From Labrenzia sp. VG12 (GTDB lineage Bacteria > Pseudomonadota > Alphaproteobacteria > Rhizobiales > Stappiaceae): a stretch of 64,000 nucleotides of DNA. The stretch spans positions 3,286,001-3,350,000 of the forward strand of contig NZ_CP022529.1 in assembly GCF_002237595.1 (NCBI RefSeq). Direction: 5' to 3'. The translations under genes and the position numbers were made by a program. The notes beneath the pieces are model-generated. The model saw only the letters and a program-made list of their open reading frames with translations, was not told the origin of the DNA and made no database searches. Positions 26,178-34,954 of this stretch are shown in pieces (within the stretch, counting starts at the first letter, position 1; every line of letters starts with the position of its first letter).

Positions 26178-26980
26178 CCCCTGCCCTCCTGTTCGGCCAC
26201 GAAGACTTCCGTCTTCGATCCTTTCAGGTTTTCCAAAAAGCTGGCCGGAACCGGCCTGTCCGTGAAGATCGCGTCGACCTCTTCCAGACGTCCGCCGCGG
26301 ACATGAGCGCTGCGGCCGAACTTGCTGTGGTCGAGCACCAGATAGGATTTTCTGCAATTGGCGAGGATCGACTGACGCGCGGCCACCTCGTCTTCATGAA
26401 AGTCGAGCAGCGTGCCGTCTTCATCGACACCCGCCACGCCGAAAATACCGACATCGACCTTGTAATTTGCAAAGAATGCCTGGGCTGCCGAGCCCAGGAC
26501 GTCCCTGTCGCCATGACGCAGACGACCACCGGCGATCGTGACCTGAAAAGAGGGATTGGTGGACGCGGAGAAGGCAACGTTCAGATTGTTGGTAAAGACG
26601 GCAAGCTTGTCATGCCCGGTCAGCGCCTGCATGACGATTTCCGGCGTGGTGCCGATCGAAAATGCGACGGACTGATTGTTCTCGACATGCCCGGCAACCA
26701 GATTTGCAATCTGCTGCTTCTCGGCGAGATTGAGGATCTGCCGGGTGGAATAGTGGATGTTCGAGGCCGGCGCCGGCGGCTCCACGCCGCCATGGGTTCG
26801 GCGCAATATGCCGAGCTCGCACAGGCCATTCACATCCCGGCGGATGGTCTGGGTGGTTACATCGAACCGTTCGGCAAGCTCCTCGACGGAAGCAAACCCG
26901 GCCTTTTGCACCAGATCGGCAATCTCGGCCTGGCGTTTGGAAATATCTATCTGCCCAAGCATATTCTTTGGATCCGACAT
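26174..26980 (-). CDS. DeoR/GlpR-family transcriptional repressor
   Basis: A 268-residue protein. The DeoR helix-turn-helix at about 15-70 reads RQAEIADLVQ then FDVTTQTIRRDVNGLCELG and RRTHGG. The C-terminal DeoRC sugar-phosphate sensor domain has FSIGTTPEIVMQAL, VTIAGGRL and VDVGIFGVAGVDEDG, then LVLDHSKFGR. GlpR-like repressors release DNA on binding a phosphorylated sugar or glycerol-3-phosphate. It is the first gene of the importer operon, overlapping the ATPase gene. A large palindromic element about 90 bp upstream is the likely operator. Confidence 0.88.
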   Translation of the reverse strand: MSDPKNMLGQIDISKRQAEIADLVQKAGFASVEELAERFDVTTQTIRRDVNGLCELGILRRTHGGVEPPAPASNIHYSTRQILNLAEKQQIANLVAGHVENNQSVAFSIGTTPEIVMQALTGHDKLAVFTNNLNVAFSASTNPSFQVTIAGGRLRHGDRDVLGSAAQAFFANYKVDVGIFGVAGVDEDGTLLDFHEDEVAARQSILANCRKSYLVLDHSKFGRSAHVRGGRLEEVDAIFTDRPVPASFLENLKGSKTEVFVAEQEGRG

Positions 26981-27069
26981 CGTCTCACCTGCTCCGGAAA
27001 ACCCGAAGGCTGGTTGTTTTCAAGGGCCCGGTGTTGACTCGAAAGAGCCTGACTTCGAAGCCCGGTTAA

Positions 27070-27113
27070 ATCATGTTCATATGAACGTTATTCGACGCTC
27101 ATATGAACATGAT
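27070..27113. promoter_or_regulatory. Probable DeoR/GlpR-type operator upstream of the importer operon
   Basis: ATCATGTTCATATGA (27070-27084) and TCATATGAACATGAT (27099-27113) are perfect 15-bp inverted arms. The left arm also contains the palindrome GTTCATATGAAC. ATGTTC/GAACAT half-sites resemble E. coli GlpR sites. The position about 90 bp before deoR fits autoregulation of the operon. Confidence 0.6.
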
Positions 27114-27398
27114 GTGACAATAGTGGATTTGGTGGAAGAGGTTTTTCGGTAAACGTGTGCATCCGGAGAGAAAACACGTTTATCGCGAGTCCCGGTTTGC
27201 ACACCTGAGACTGCTGACCGGACCGAAATCGGGTCTTTGCAATGCCTTCCAAAACAACGCACGCCGCATCAAGGCGACAGTTCCGTTGGCCCAAGACAAG
27301 GGCCGCAGCTGTCCCTCCAGCTATGCAGGCTGAAGGCCGGATGTCAAAGGATAGGCACAACCAAACTGGCTGATGGACAGGCCGACATCAATGGTAAG

Positions 27399-27431
27399 GC
27401 GTCCGCCCTCTTGCGAGAAGAGGGAGGACGC
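27399..27431 (-). other. Strong stem-loop downstream of aglK
   Basis: GCGTCCGCCCTCTT and AAGAGGGAGGACGC pair over 14 positions with one mismatch around a GCGAG loop. No U-tract follows on either strand. It lies about 50 bp past the aglK stop and may stabilise or end the agl transcript. Confidence 0.55.
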
Positions 27432-27480
27432 AGGATCTACTTTCCGAGACAGCCCCGGCCCACGCAGGACGTGCGCCTGG

Positions 27481-28572
27481 TTACCGGTACAGGAATGATT
27501 TCCCGTTGCCGTCGAAGAGGTGCAGTTTTTCCGGGGCCGCGGTCAGACGGATCGTGGTGCCACGGGAGATCTTGTGAATGCCCGGCAACTTGGCGATCAG
27601 CGGCGCGCCACCGTTTTGCGCCTTGAAGTAAAGCACGGTGGTTTCGCCAAGCGCCTCAATAATCTCCACTTCGGCAGACACCAGATAGTCGTCGCTTTCC
27701 GTCACCGTCAGGTCTTCCGGGCGCACGCCCAGCTTGACCGTCTGGTCCTTGTCGCTGTCCTGCGAGGCGATCGGCACATCTGCATGGCCGCCGTCGGACA
27801 TGACGACCGACGTCTGGCTGCCCGTCGCCGTGACCTTGGCCTCGACCAGGTTCATCGCCGGTGAGCCGATGAACTGGGCAACGAACGTGTTGGCCGGGCG
27901 CTCGTAAAGATCCAGCGGGGCGCCGAACTGCTCGACATCGCCGCCGTGCAAGACAACGATCCGGCTGGCCAGCGTCATGGCCTCCACCTGGTCGTGGGTG
28001 ACGTAGATCATCGTGCTGTCGGGCATGCTTTCCTTCAGCTGAGCGATCTCGATCCGGGTTGCGACACGCAGGGCCGCATCCAGGTTCGACAACGGCTCGT
28101 CGAAGAGGAACACCTTCGGGTCCCGCACGATCGACCGGCCGATGGCAACACGCTGGCGCTGACCGCCGGACAATGCCTTCGGCAGGCGGTCCAGATATTG
28201 CGTCAGCTGCAGCCGGTCCGCCGCCGCCCGCACGGCCGTGTCGATCTCGTCGCGGGACTTGCCGGCCAGCTTCAGCGCGAAAGCCATGTTGTCGTAGACC
28301 GTCATATGCGGATAGAGCGCGTAGGACTGGAACACCATGGCAATGCCGCGCTGCGCCGGCGGCACGTCATTGACGACCATGTCGTCGATTTCCAGCGTTC
28401 CGCCGGTGATCTTTTCCAGCCCTGCAATCATGCGCAGGAGCGTCGACTTTCCGCAGCCCGAGGGACCGACAAAGACGATCAGTTCGCCCGGTTCGATTTC
28501 CAGATTGATGTTCCGCAGAACCTCGACGGTGCCGTAGGACTTGCAGACGCCTTTCAGAGACAAGGAGGTCAT
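27481..28572 (-). CDS. aglK: Alpha-glucoside ABC transporter ATP-binding protein
   Basis: A 363-residue MalK-type ATPase. Walker A is VFVGPSGCGKST, the signature ALSGGQRQRVAIGRSI, Walker B VFLFDEPLSNLDAA, and the H-loop VTHDQ. A C-terminal TOBE domain begins at LGVRPEDL. ATG 28572 (MTSLSLKGV) has GGGAG upstream. It is the last gene of aglE-F-G-K, and the agl name rests on the neighbouring permeases and binding protein, which resemble rhizobial AglF/G/E. In S. meliloti an alpha-glucosidase gene, aglA, stands between aglG and aglK. Here only 33 bp separate them. Confidence 0.85.
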   Translation of the reverse strand: MTSLSLKGVCKSYGTVEVLRNINLEIEPGELIVFVGPSGCGKSTLLRMIAGLEKITGGTLEIDDMVVNDVPPAQRGIAMVFQSYALYPHMTVYDNMAFALKLAGKSRDEIDTAVRAAADRLQLTQYLDRLPKALSGGQRQRVAIGRSIVRDPKVFLFDEPLSNLDAALRVATRIEIAQLKESMPDSTMIYVTHDQVEAMTLASRIVVLHGGDVEQFGAPLDLYERPANTFVAQFIGSPAMNLVEAKVTATGSQTSVVMSDGGHADVPIASQDSDKDQTVKLGVRPEDLTVTESDDYLVSAEVEIIEALGETTVLYFKAQNGGAPLIAKLPGIHKISRGTTIRLTAAPEKLHLFDGNGKSFLYR

Positions 28573-28605
28573 GCCGGCTGCTCCCAATTCTTGATCTTGT
28601 TCATG

Positions 28606-29754
28606 TTATTTGACCGATCCTGCGAGGAGACCCCGCACCAGATAGCGCTGCATCAGGAAGAAGACGGCCAGCGGCACCGCGATCGAAACGAAGGCGGCCG
28701 TCGCCAGGATTTCCCAGTTGCCGCCGCGCGTTCCGAGCAGCTCGACGATCTGGTTGGTCATGACGGTGGTCGATCCGGTCGCGTCGATCAGGAACACCTT
28801 GGCCACCAGCAGGTCGTTCCAGGTCCACAGGAACTGGAAGATCGCAAAGGAGGCGAGTGCCGGGAAACTGAGCGGCAGGATGATCCGGGTGAAGATCTGG
28901 AAATCCGTCGCCCCATCGACCTTGGCATTCTCGATGATGTCCCGAGGCAGACCGACCATGTAGTTGCGCAAGAGATAGACCGCCAGCGGCATGCCGAAGG
29001 CCGTGTGTGCCAACCAGACCCCCATATAGCCCTTGCCGATGCCGATACCGAGATGCAGACGCAAGAGCGGGATCAGGGCGAGCTGAAGCGGCACAACCAG
29101 AAGCGCCACGACCGCGGCGATCAGCAGAGCCCTGCCCGGAAACTCCATCCAGGCCAGCGCATAGGCGGCAAAGGCCGCGATCACGATTGGGATGATCGTC
29201 GCCGGAATGGTCACGGTCAGCGTGTTGAAGAACGCCTTGGCCATGTTGTCCTGGCCCGATCCGGAGAAGAGGATTGTCTGGTAATTCTCCAGGGAGAATT
29301 CCGGCGGCACGGTCGCAGTGATGAAGATGCGCTGCCCCCGCCCGGAGATCTGCTTGTCGTTGCCGCTCCAGACATAGCTGCCGTCCGGCTGCAGCGTCAC
29401 GGTTTCACCGTCCTTCATCTCGGCCGTATCGCCGGGCTGGAAGGCATCGATGTTCCGCGAGGACACACCCCAGGCGAGAATATCGCGCGGAGCGCCTTCG
29501 AAGATATTTCCGGTCACCACGAACCGGTCGCCTTCGGCAACGCGCGTGTCGTCCGGATCACTCGTGCGGTAAACCTCGTTCTGCTGCGACGGAAACAGGG
29601 CCGCCCACCAGCCCGAGCTGGAAATCTGGTCCGCGGAGCGGAAGGACGACACGAACAGGCCGACGGTCGGAAACAGCCATAAAAGCACCAGGGCGGCGAC
29701 GGAGATGTGGACGGCCCAGGTCAGGCCCGATTTTTTACCGGCGATACTGGCCAT
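28606..29754 (-). CDS. aglG: Alpha-glucoside ABC transporter permease
   Basis: A 382-residue inner-membrane protein, about 100 residues longer than a typical MalG. The extra length is a large periplasmic insertion after the first helix (about residues 45-150, rich in Asp, Gly and Thr), a hallmark of AglG. Six hydrophobic segments and the EAA loop ENAKVDGATDFQIFTRII are present, and FLWTWNDLLVAKVF lies near the end. It imports alpha-glucosides such as sucrose, maltose or trehalose together with AglF and AglK. Its start overlaps the aglF stop by one base (TAATG). Confidence 0.87.
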   Translation of the reverse strand: MASIAGKKSGLTWAVHISVAALVLLWLFPTVGLFVSSFRSADQISSSGWWAALFPSQQNEVYRTSDPDDTRVAEGDRFVVTGNIFEGAPRDILAWGVSSRNIDAFQPGDTAEMKDGETVTLQPDGSYVWSGNDKQISGRGQRIFITATVPPEFSLENYQTILFSGSGQDNMAKAFFNTLTVTIPATIIPIVIAAFAAYALAWMEFPGRALLIAAVVALLVVPLQLALIPLLRLHLGIGIGKGYMGVWLAHTAFGMPLAVYLLRNYMVGLPRDIIENAKVDGATDFQIFTRIILPLSFPALASFAIFQFLWTWNDLLVAKVFLIDATGSTTVMTNQIVELLGTRGGNWEILATAAFVSIAVPLAVFFLMQRYLVRGLLAGSVK

Positions 29755-30995
29755 TATTTCATCTCCTTCCGGGCGTTGTAGACGTTCCAGACGAGGATTG
29801 GTGTCACCAGCAGCATGATGATGATCGCGCTTGCCGAGCCGATGCCCCAGTCATTGGCGCGGAAGAGCTTGTCATACATATAGTTGGCCAGAACCTGGGT
29901 TTCCCACTGACCGTTGGTCATGGCAAAGACGATGTCGAAGACCTTCAGAACGGTGAGTGTGATCGTGGTCCAGACGACAACGATCGTGCCCATGATCTGC
30001 GGCACCTTGATCTTGAAGAAGATCTGAAACGGATTGGCGCCGTCGACGATGGCGGCTTCAACGGTTTCTTCCGGGATGCCGCGCAGGGCCGCGGAAAGAA
30101 TGACCATGGCAAAGCCGGTCTGGATCCAGATCAGGACCACCATCAGGAAGAAGTTGTTCCAGAAGGGCAGCGTCAGCCAGGTCTGCGGCTCGCCATAGGG
30201 CAGCTCGACAATCCAGACGCCGACCGCGGAACTGACGGAAAGCCAGACCAGCCAGACGCCTGCGACCGCCACCAAAAGGCGAAGCGGCAACAGCCATGGC
30301 GAGCGGTCCTGGCCCTTGGCGATGATGTCCTTGGCAAACAACCAGGCGACATAGGCAACGATGCCGGCAAAGGCGAGATAGAGCAGCGTCGGCAGAACCT
30401 GCAGCATCAGGATTGACCCGACGCCGCCGTCAAACTTGAGCCAGACGTGATTGAGCACGCCGATCTGGTTCTGATCAGCCGGACGGGTGTCGTAGATCAG
30501 CTTGAAGATCACCGAGGCGCCGACAAAGGAAATCGCCATCGGCATGAAGATGAGAGACTTCGCCAGGTTGCCCCAGCGAATGCGGTCGGTAAGCTGCGCG
30601 ACCAGAAGGCCGAAGGCGGTGGACGCCGCCGGCACAACGATCAGCCAAAGCATGTTGTTGCGCACCGCTTCCCAGAACTTCGACTCGTTCATCATCTTGC
30701 GATAGTTCTCGAACCCGACGAATGCCCCGTCCAGCGACCGGTCGGTCAGCGACAGGCGCAGGGTCTCGAACACCGGGTAGGCGAGATAGAGCGTCAGTGC
30801 GAAGATGGCCGGAAACAGGAACAACCAGGGACGCACCATGTTGGCGCGGTTGATGTTCTTCCCCGCATTCGGCCCCCTGGCAGGAAAGATCACCTTGTCG
30901 AGGATGACATTCGAAAAGAAAAAATACCCTAAGCATGCCCCAACGCCAAAGACGATGGTGAACAGACCCAACAAGGCCGGGTTGTCCGTGAACAT
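29754..30995 (-). CDS. aglF: Alpha-glucoside ABC transporter permease
   Basis: A 413-residue inner-membrane protein. An extra N-terminal helix (FTIVFGVGACLGYFFF) precedes the MalF-like core. The insertion between central helices and the EAA loop VEAAIVDGANPFQIFFKIKV are as expected for AglF. KVFDIVFAMTNGQWETQVLA is the conserved stretch after the loop. ATG 30995 (MFTDNPALL) has GGGAGGGAA upstream; earlier in-frame codons lack it. It pairs with AglG and lies downstream of the aglE hairpin. Confidence 0.87.
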   Translation of the reverse strand: MFTDNPALLGLFTIVFGVGACLGYFFFSNVILDKVIFPARGPNAGKNINRANMVRPWLFLFPAIFALTLYLAYPVFETLRLSLTDRSLDGAFVGFENYRKMMNESKFWEAVRNNMLWLIVVPAASTAFGLLVAQLTDRIRWGNLAKSLIFMPMAISFVGASVIFKLIYDTRPADQNQIGVLNHVWLKFDGGVGSILMLQVLPTLLYLAFAGIVAYVAWLFAKDIIAKGQDRSPWLLPLRLLVAVAGVWLVWLSVSSAVGVWIVELPYGEPQTWLTLPFWNNFFLMVVLIWIQTGFAMVILSAALRGIPEETVEAAIVDGANPFQIFFKIKVPQIMGTIVVVWTTITLTVLKVFDIVFAMTNGQWETQVLANYMYDKLFRANDWGIGSASAIIIMLLVTPILVWNVYNARKEMK

Positions 30996-31116
30996 GGCCG
31001 TTCCCTCCCGTTTGATTATCGGGCACGCCCGGCGGACCGGACACACCCCTGTCTTGAGGAACTTCAGATTTTGGACGTGATTTTGTTGTTTTACGGCGCC
31101 TGCGCCGGTCCTTCAG

Positions 31117-31148
31117 AAAAACGGCCGGCTCCCCGAAGAGAACCGGCC
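31117..31148 (-). terminator. Intercistronic terminator/attenuator after aglE
   Basis: On the minus strand GGCCGGTTCTC, a TTCG-containing loop and GGGAGCCGGCC form a GC-rich hairpin followed by GTTTTT. It lies between aglE and aglF and probably limits read-through so that the binding protein is made in excess. Confidence 0.75.
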
Positions 31149-31158
31149 ATCTGGAGGA

Positions 31159-32526
31159 TTATTTCAGAGCGTCCCAGCTCTTCTGGATTTCCTCGGCCAC
31201 GGCCTTGGCATCCTTGCCGCCGGTATAGTCGACCATGCCGGTCCAGAACGTGCCGGCACCGACACCGCCTGGCATCAGGTCGGATCCGTCGAAGCGGAAG
31301 GTGCTGGCATTGACCAGAATTTCACCCTGACCACGCAGCGTATCGTCCTTGTAGGCCTGCGGGTTGACCCCCTTGTGCGGCGTCAGGAAGCCGGTCTGCG
31401 CCATCATCACTTCATGCGAGATCGGCAGCTCGAAGAACTTCATCAGTTCGCTGGTCGCATCGGACGGGTTGGTGATCGCCATCAGCGTACCGCCGCCGAG
31501 AACCGGGCTACCAAGGTCTTTCTCGGCATAGGCCGGGAAGTAGAAGAAGTCGACATCCGTGCCGAATTCAACACCATCGGGGAAGAATGCCGGAACGAAG
31601 GACGCCTGGCGGTGCAGGTAGCACTGCGGCGGCGAGGAGAACATGCCTTTCGGGCTGTCGCGGAAGTCGGTGGATGCGACGGCGCCGGCACCACCGGCAA
31701 CTTTGGCATCGTCCCGTGCGAACCAGCCGAATTCCTCGATGGCGGCAACAACGCGCTCGTCATCGAACGGAATTTCGTTCTTGGTCCACTGGTCGTAGAC
31801 ATCGGCCGGCTGGGTGCGCAGCATCAGGTCTTCCACCCAGTCGGTCGCCGGCCAGCCGGTGGCTGCCCCGGAACCAAGACCGATGCACCACGGCGTTTCA
31901 CCGTCTGCGACGATCTGCTCGGTCAGCGCTTTCAGCTCTTCCATGGTGGTCGGCACTTCGTAGCCGGCATCCTCGAAGTTTTCCGGAACGTACCAGACAA
32001 GGCTCTTCACGTTGACATTGTAGAAAAAGCCGTAGAGCTGGTCCGCGCCGTCCTTGTCCTTGTAGGTCCCCAGGTTGACCCAGCTTTCGCCGGCGCCGTA
32101 ATTGTCGGCCACCCAGTCGGCCATGCCGTCCGGAAGCGGCGTCAGCAGACCGCGGGCAGCCATGTCGGCGGCCAGACCCGGCTGCGGGAAGACGGCGATG
32201 TTCGGAGCTGCGCCGGCTTCGGCGTCGATCACGATCTGCTGCTCGAAGGAATCGGAGCCGGTATAGATCACTTCCGCGCCGGTGGCTTCGGAGAAATAGG
32301 CCAGAACATTTCGGAAATAGCCGTCTTCCGGCTGCAGCCACGGACCCGCGATGGTCACGGTCTGCCCCTTCAGGTCAGGCGCTTTCTCCGCCCATGCGTT
32401 GTAGCTGTCCCAGTTGAACGGGCCTTCGCCCGGCGTGAATTTCAGGTCGGCGGCCATGGCAGTGCTCATGCCAAAGCCCACAGACAGTGCCAGGCCTGCG
32501 GCACAGGCCATCAAACGTGTTTTCAT
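31159..32526 (-). CDS. aglE: Alpha-glucoside ABC transporter binding protein
   Basis: A 455-residue protein with a signal peptide (residues 1-25, cut after AMA). The mature start ADLKFTPGEGPFNWDSYNAW and TVTIAGPWLQPEDGYFRNVL, then WPATDWVEDLMLR and GGGTLMAITNPSDATSE, match the rhizobial AglE family of family 1 binding proteins. It binds alpha-glucosides in the periplasm. It is the first gene of the operon and is divergent from aglR. The 249-bp spacer contains LacI-type operators. Confidence 0.88.
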   Translation of the reverse strand: MKTRLMACAAGLALSVGFGMSTAMAADLKFTPGEGPFNWDSYNAWAEKAPDLKGQTVTIAGPWLQPEDGYFRNVLAYFSEATGAEVIYTGSDSFEQQIVIDAEAGAAPNIAVFPQPGLAADMAARGLLTPLPDGMADWVADNYGAGESWVNLGTYKDKDGADQLYGFFYNVNVKSLVWYVPENFEDAGYEVPTTMEELKALTEQIVADGETPWCIGLGSGAATGWPATDWVEDLMLRTQPADVYDQWTKNEIPFDDERVVAAIEEFGWFARDDAKVAGGAGAVASTDFRDSPKGMFSSPPQCYLHRQASFVPAFFPDGVEFGTDVDFFYFPAYAEKDLGSPVLGGGTLMAITNPSDATSELMKFFELPISHEVMMAQTGFLTPHKGVNPQAYKDDTLRGQGEILVNASTFRFDGSDLMPGGVGAGTFWTGMVDYTGGKDAKAVAEEIQKSWDALK

Positions 32527-32643
32527 GTCAGTCCTCCCAGATTGTCCCTATGCTGGGACACTCCATTTAAAGTGGCATACCTCACCACCTGGCAGCAATA
32601 CCCATCCTCTAGGTATGATCAGCAATTCTGCCAGAACCGGTCA

Positions 32644-32695
32644 TCCAAACCGCTTTGGATTTCGCCCTAACCATGTCGATCCAAAACGGACTTGT
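32644..32695. promoter_or_regulatory. Probable AglR (LacI-type) operators in the aglE-aglR spacer
   Basis: TCCAAACCGCTTTGGA at 32644-32659 is a near-perfect palindrome with the central CG typical of LacI-family sites. TCCAAAACGGACTTGT at 32680-32695 keeps the left half and the central CG. A different dyad, AACGCTTTCAAAGCGTT, lies at 32753-32769 just before the aglR start. All three fall between divergent aglE and aglR. Confidence 0.6.
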
Positions 32696-32775
32696 CAAGC
32701 ATACAACTCGCCAATTATTGTTGCATTTCAATAACAGCCTATCGGGAGGAACGCTTTCAAAGCGTTTTGGGCAAT

Positions 32776-33810
32776 ATGAGCAATGGCATAAACCTGAAAG
32801 AACTGTCGCAGCGCCTCAAGCTGTCGCAGACAACCGTCAGCCGCGCGCTCAACGGCTACCCCGAAGTAAGCGAAGACACACGCAAGCGTGTCACCGAAAT
32901 GGCCGAGCGCCTTGGCTATGCCCCCAACAGCCAGGCACGGCGCCTTGCCACCGGCCGCGCCATGGCCATCGGCCATGTGATACCCCGCTCAATTCACGAG
33001 ATGATGAACCCGATCTTCCTGGAATTCATTGCCGGCGCCGGAGAGACCTATTCCGGGCACGGCTACGACATGATCATCTCCGTGGTCGAGGATGACAAGG
33101 AAGAAGACGCCTATCGCCAGATCGCCTCGCGCAAGAAGGCCGACGGCGTGATCATTCATGGCCCGGGCCATGACGAGCAACGCCACAAGCTGCTGCAGCA
33201 GCTCAATCTGCCCTTCGTCGTTCATGGACGCATTCCGGGCGCCGAGGAAGAAACCTCCTGGATCGACATGAACAACCGGCGCGCCTTCGAGCGTGCAGCC
33301 AACCTGCTGCTCGATCTCGGCCACAAGCGGATCGCGCTCCTGAACGGGCTGGAGCACATGGATTTCGCCCGGCGGCGCCGCAAGGGGTTCGAGGAAGCCT
33401 TGATTGCCCGGGGCCTGACACCCGACCCGCGGCTCATGCGCAGCGCAGACATGACCGAGCCCTTCGGCTGCGACAACGCGATGGACATGCTGAAAAGCGA
33501 CAATCCACCGACCGCGTTCCTCGTCTCATCGATGATTTCGGCGATCGGCGTGGCCCGCGCGGTTGGCCAATGCGGCCTCAAGACCGGCAAGGAGATCTCG
33601 ATCATCACCCATGATGACGCCCTGTCCTTCCTGCCGAACAGCGGCGAAGTGCCGATTTTCACCTGCACCCGGTCTTCGGTGCGCTATGCCGGCCAGAAGG
33701 CAGCCGAGCTGCTGCTCAACATGATTGCCGATCCGCTCGCCAAACCGGCCTCGCTTCATCTCGACGCAGAACTGATTATCGGCCAGTCAACCGGCCCGGC
33801 CCCGGCCTGA
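32776..33810 (+). CDS. aglR: LacI-family repressor of the agl genes
   Basis: A 344-residue protein. The N-terminal LacI headpiece reads NLKELSQRLKLSQTTVSRAL then YPEVSEDTRKRV, followed by the hinge helix NSQARRLATGRA. The ligand domain is of the ribose-binding type, with VIPRSIHEMMNPIFLEFIAG, DGVIIHG and HKRIALLNG. ATG 32776 (MSNGINLKEL) is chosen because LacI proteins begin just before the helix-turn-helix. Divergence from aglE and the CG-centred operator between them support control of the alpha-glucoside importer, as AglR does in rhizobia. Confidence 0.87.
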   Translation: MSNGINLKELSQRLKLSQTTVSRALNGYPEVSEDTRKRVTEMAERLGYAPNSQARRLATGRAMAIGHVIPRSIHEMMNPIFLEFIAGAGETYSGHGYDMIISVVEDDKEEDAYRQIASRKKADGVIIHGPGHDEQRHKLLQQLNLPFVVHGRIPGAEEETSWIDMNNRRAFERAANLLLDLGHKRIALLNGLEHMDFARRRRKGFEEALIARGLTPDPRLMRSADMTEPFGCDNAMDMLKSDNPPTAFLVSSMISAIGVARAVGQCGLKTGKEISIITHDDALSFLPNSGEVPIFTCTRSSVRYAGQKAAELLLNMIADPLAKPASLHLDAELIIGQSTGPAPA

Positions 33811-33856
33811 CCGAAACGCAAGGCGCCTTTCTTCATCATCCACTCTTGCAAGCGGA

Positions 33857-34528
33857 TCAGACCTGCGACAGACCGCAGGTCTCAAGAAGGATCTTCATCC
33901 GGCTGAGGCCGTTCAGACGATGGACACTTGCGGTTTCTGCCGCCAGCTCCGCATCTCCTGCCAGGATCGCCTCATAGATCTTGCGGTGGTCCGCCGCATT
34001 GGCGGCCGGCGCCTTGTTGAGCCGCAGCAGAACATTGTTCGCCCGATAGATCTGGTCCAGGAACCCGCCGATCTCGGCCTCCAGGCGCCTGTTGCCGCTG
34101 ACGCTCGCCATCCACCGGTGAAACCGGTCGTCCAGTACGGCCCAGCCTTCGATGTCGCCCTTTTTCAGAACCTCATCCGACTGATCGAGCAGATCCCGGA
34201 TCGCGCCGGTCGCCGAACTCTCGATCTTCTTGCCTGCGGCAGAGCGCACTGCGAGGGCCTCCAGCGCCGACAGGATCTGGTAGATCTCACAGATGTCCCT
34301 GCTGCAGATTGGCAGTACTTTGGCGCCGCGGCGCGGCACCAGACCGACCAGCCCATCGGCTTCCAGGCGGATCAGCGCCTCTCGTACGGGCGTTCGGCTC
34401 ATGCCGAGTCGATTGGCGATATCCGGTTCCGGGGCCTGAAACCCGGGAGGCAGCTCCCCTTTCAGGATTTCCGATTTCAAACGATCATAAGCGTTGTCGA
34501 CGCGTGTGGATTTGGCTTTCGATGACAT
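33857..34528 (-). CDS. GntR-family regulator, FadR/FCD subfamily
   Basis: A 223-residue protein. The N-terminal winged helix reads YDRLKSEILKGELPPG then MSRTPVREALIRLEADGLV. An FCD helical ligand domain follows, with EIYQILSALEALAVRSAA and DDRFHRWMASVSGNRRLEAE carrying the Asp/His positions that usually bind a metal. ATG 34528 (MSSKAKSTRV) is preferred, as 33 upstream residues have no likeness to the family. It converges with aglR and is divergent from the metal-importer genes. Its targets are not evident, and FCD regulators usually respond to organic acids. Confidence 0.85.
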   Translation of the reverse strand: MSSKAKSTRVDNAYDRLKSEILKGELPPGFQAPEPDIANRLGMSRTPVREALIRLEADGLVGLVPRRGAKVLPICSRDICEIYQILSALEALAVRSAAGKKIESSATGAIRDLLDQSDEVLKKGDIEGWAVLDDRFHRWMASVSGNRRLEAEIGGFLDQIYRANNVLLRLNKAPAANAADHRKIYEAILAGDAELAAETASVHRLNGLSRMKILLETCGLSQV

Positions 34529-34954
34529 CGCGGGATGCACCCAGTCTCCTGATGTGAATATGCAGATTGCATTGTCCCGCACGCTCCTAAGCGTAGCCGG
34601 CACCTTGTTTTGAGCGCAGGAAGTCATGCTCCCGACGCGGCCGGTCTGTTTTGAAGGTAAAATAAATGCCGTATCGCTAACAATATCTTTAGAATTTTAT
34701 CAAAATCCCTTCCGCCACGGCAAGATGGACCGGCAATTTGCCCTGACAAACGTCTGAGACCTTGATTTTTCAGTCGAATTTCAGTTTCGCCTCATAGAAA
34801 AAATATTGTCAAAAATTACGGTATCGTTGCTGGACCCAACGTCAGATCTGCACCGGGAAATCAATCGAATGACTTCTTGCAAATCATTCTTAAAAGCATT
34901 ATTGTTGCAACTCATTCGCAAAAGCAATCTCAACCAGGGTCGATTGTCAGCTCC
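34529..34954. other. AT-rich divergent promoter region, gntR to metal importer
   Basis: 426 bp without a supported gene. The right part carries two metal-regulator-like boxes. The middle is AT-rich and probably holds promoters for both directions. Confidence 0.55.
34877..34921. promoter_or_regulatory. Tandem Mur/Fur-like boxes before the metal importer
   Basis: TTGCAAATCATTCTTAA (34877-34893) and TTGCAACTCATTCGCAA (34905-34921) share TTGCAAxTCATTC and lie 28 bp apart. The second is an imperfect palindrome, TTGC...GCAA. They resemble manganese-responsive Mur boxes of alphaproteobacteria and sit 34-78 bp before the start codon, so manganese-dependent repression is likely. Confidence 0.55.

Larger units (their letters stand above)
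26981..27480. other. 500-bp gap between deoR and the agl operon end
   Basis: It holds the palindromic element at 27070-27113, an inverted repeat TAAACGTGT/ACACGTTTA at 27150-27182, and a strong hairpin at 27399-27431. No frame here has a plausible start, ribosome site and family likeness. Confidence 0.6.
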
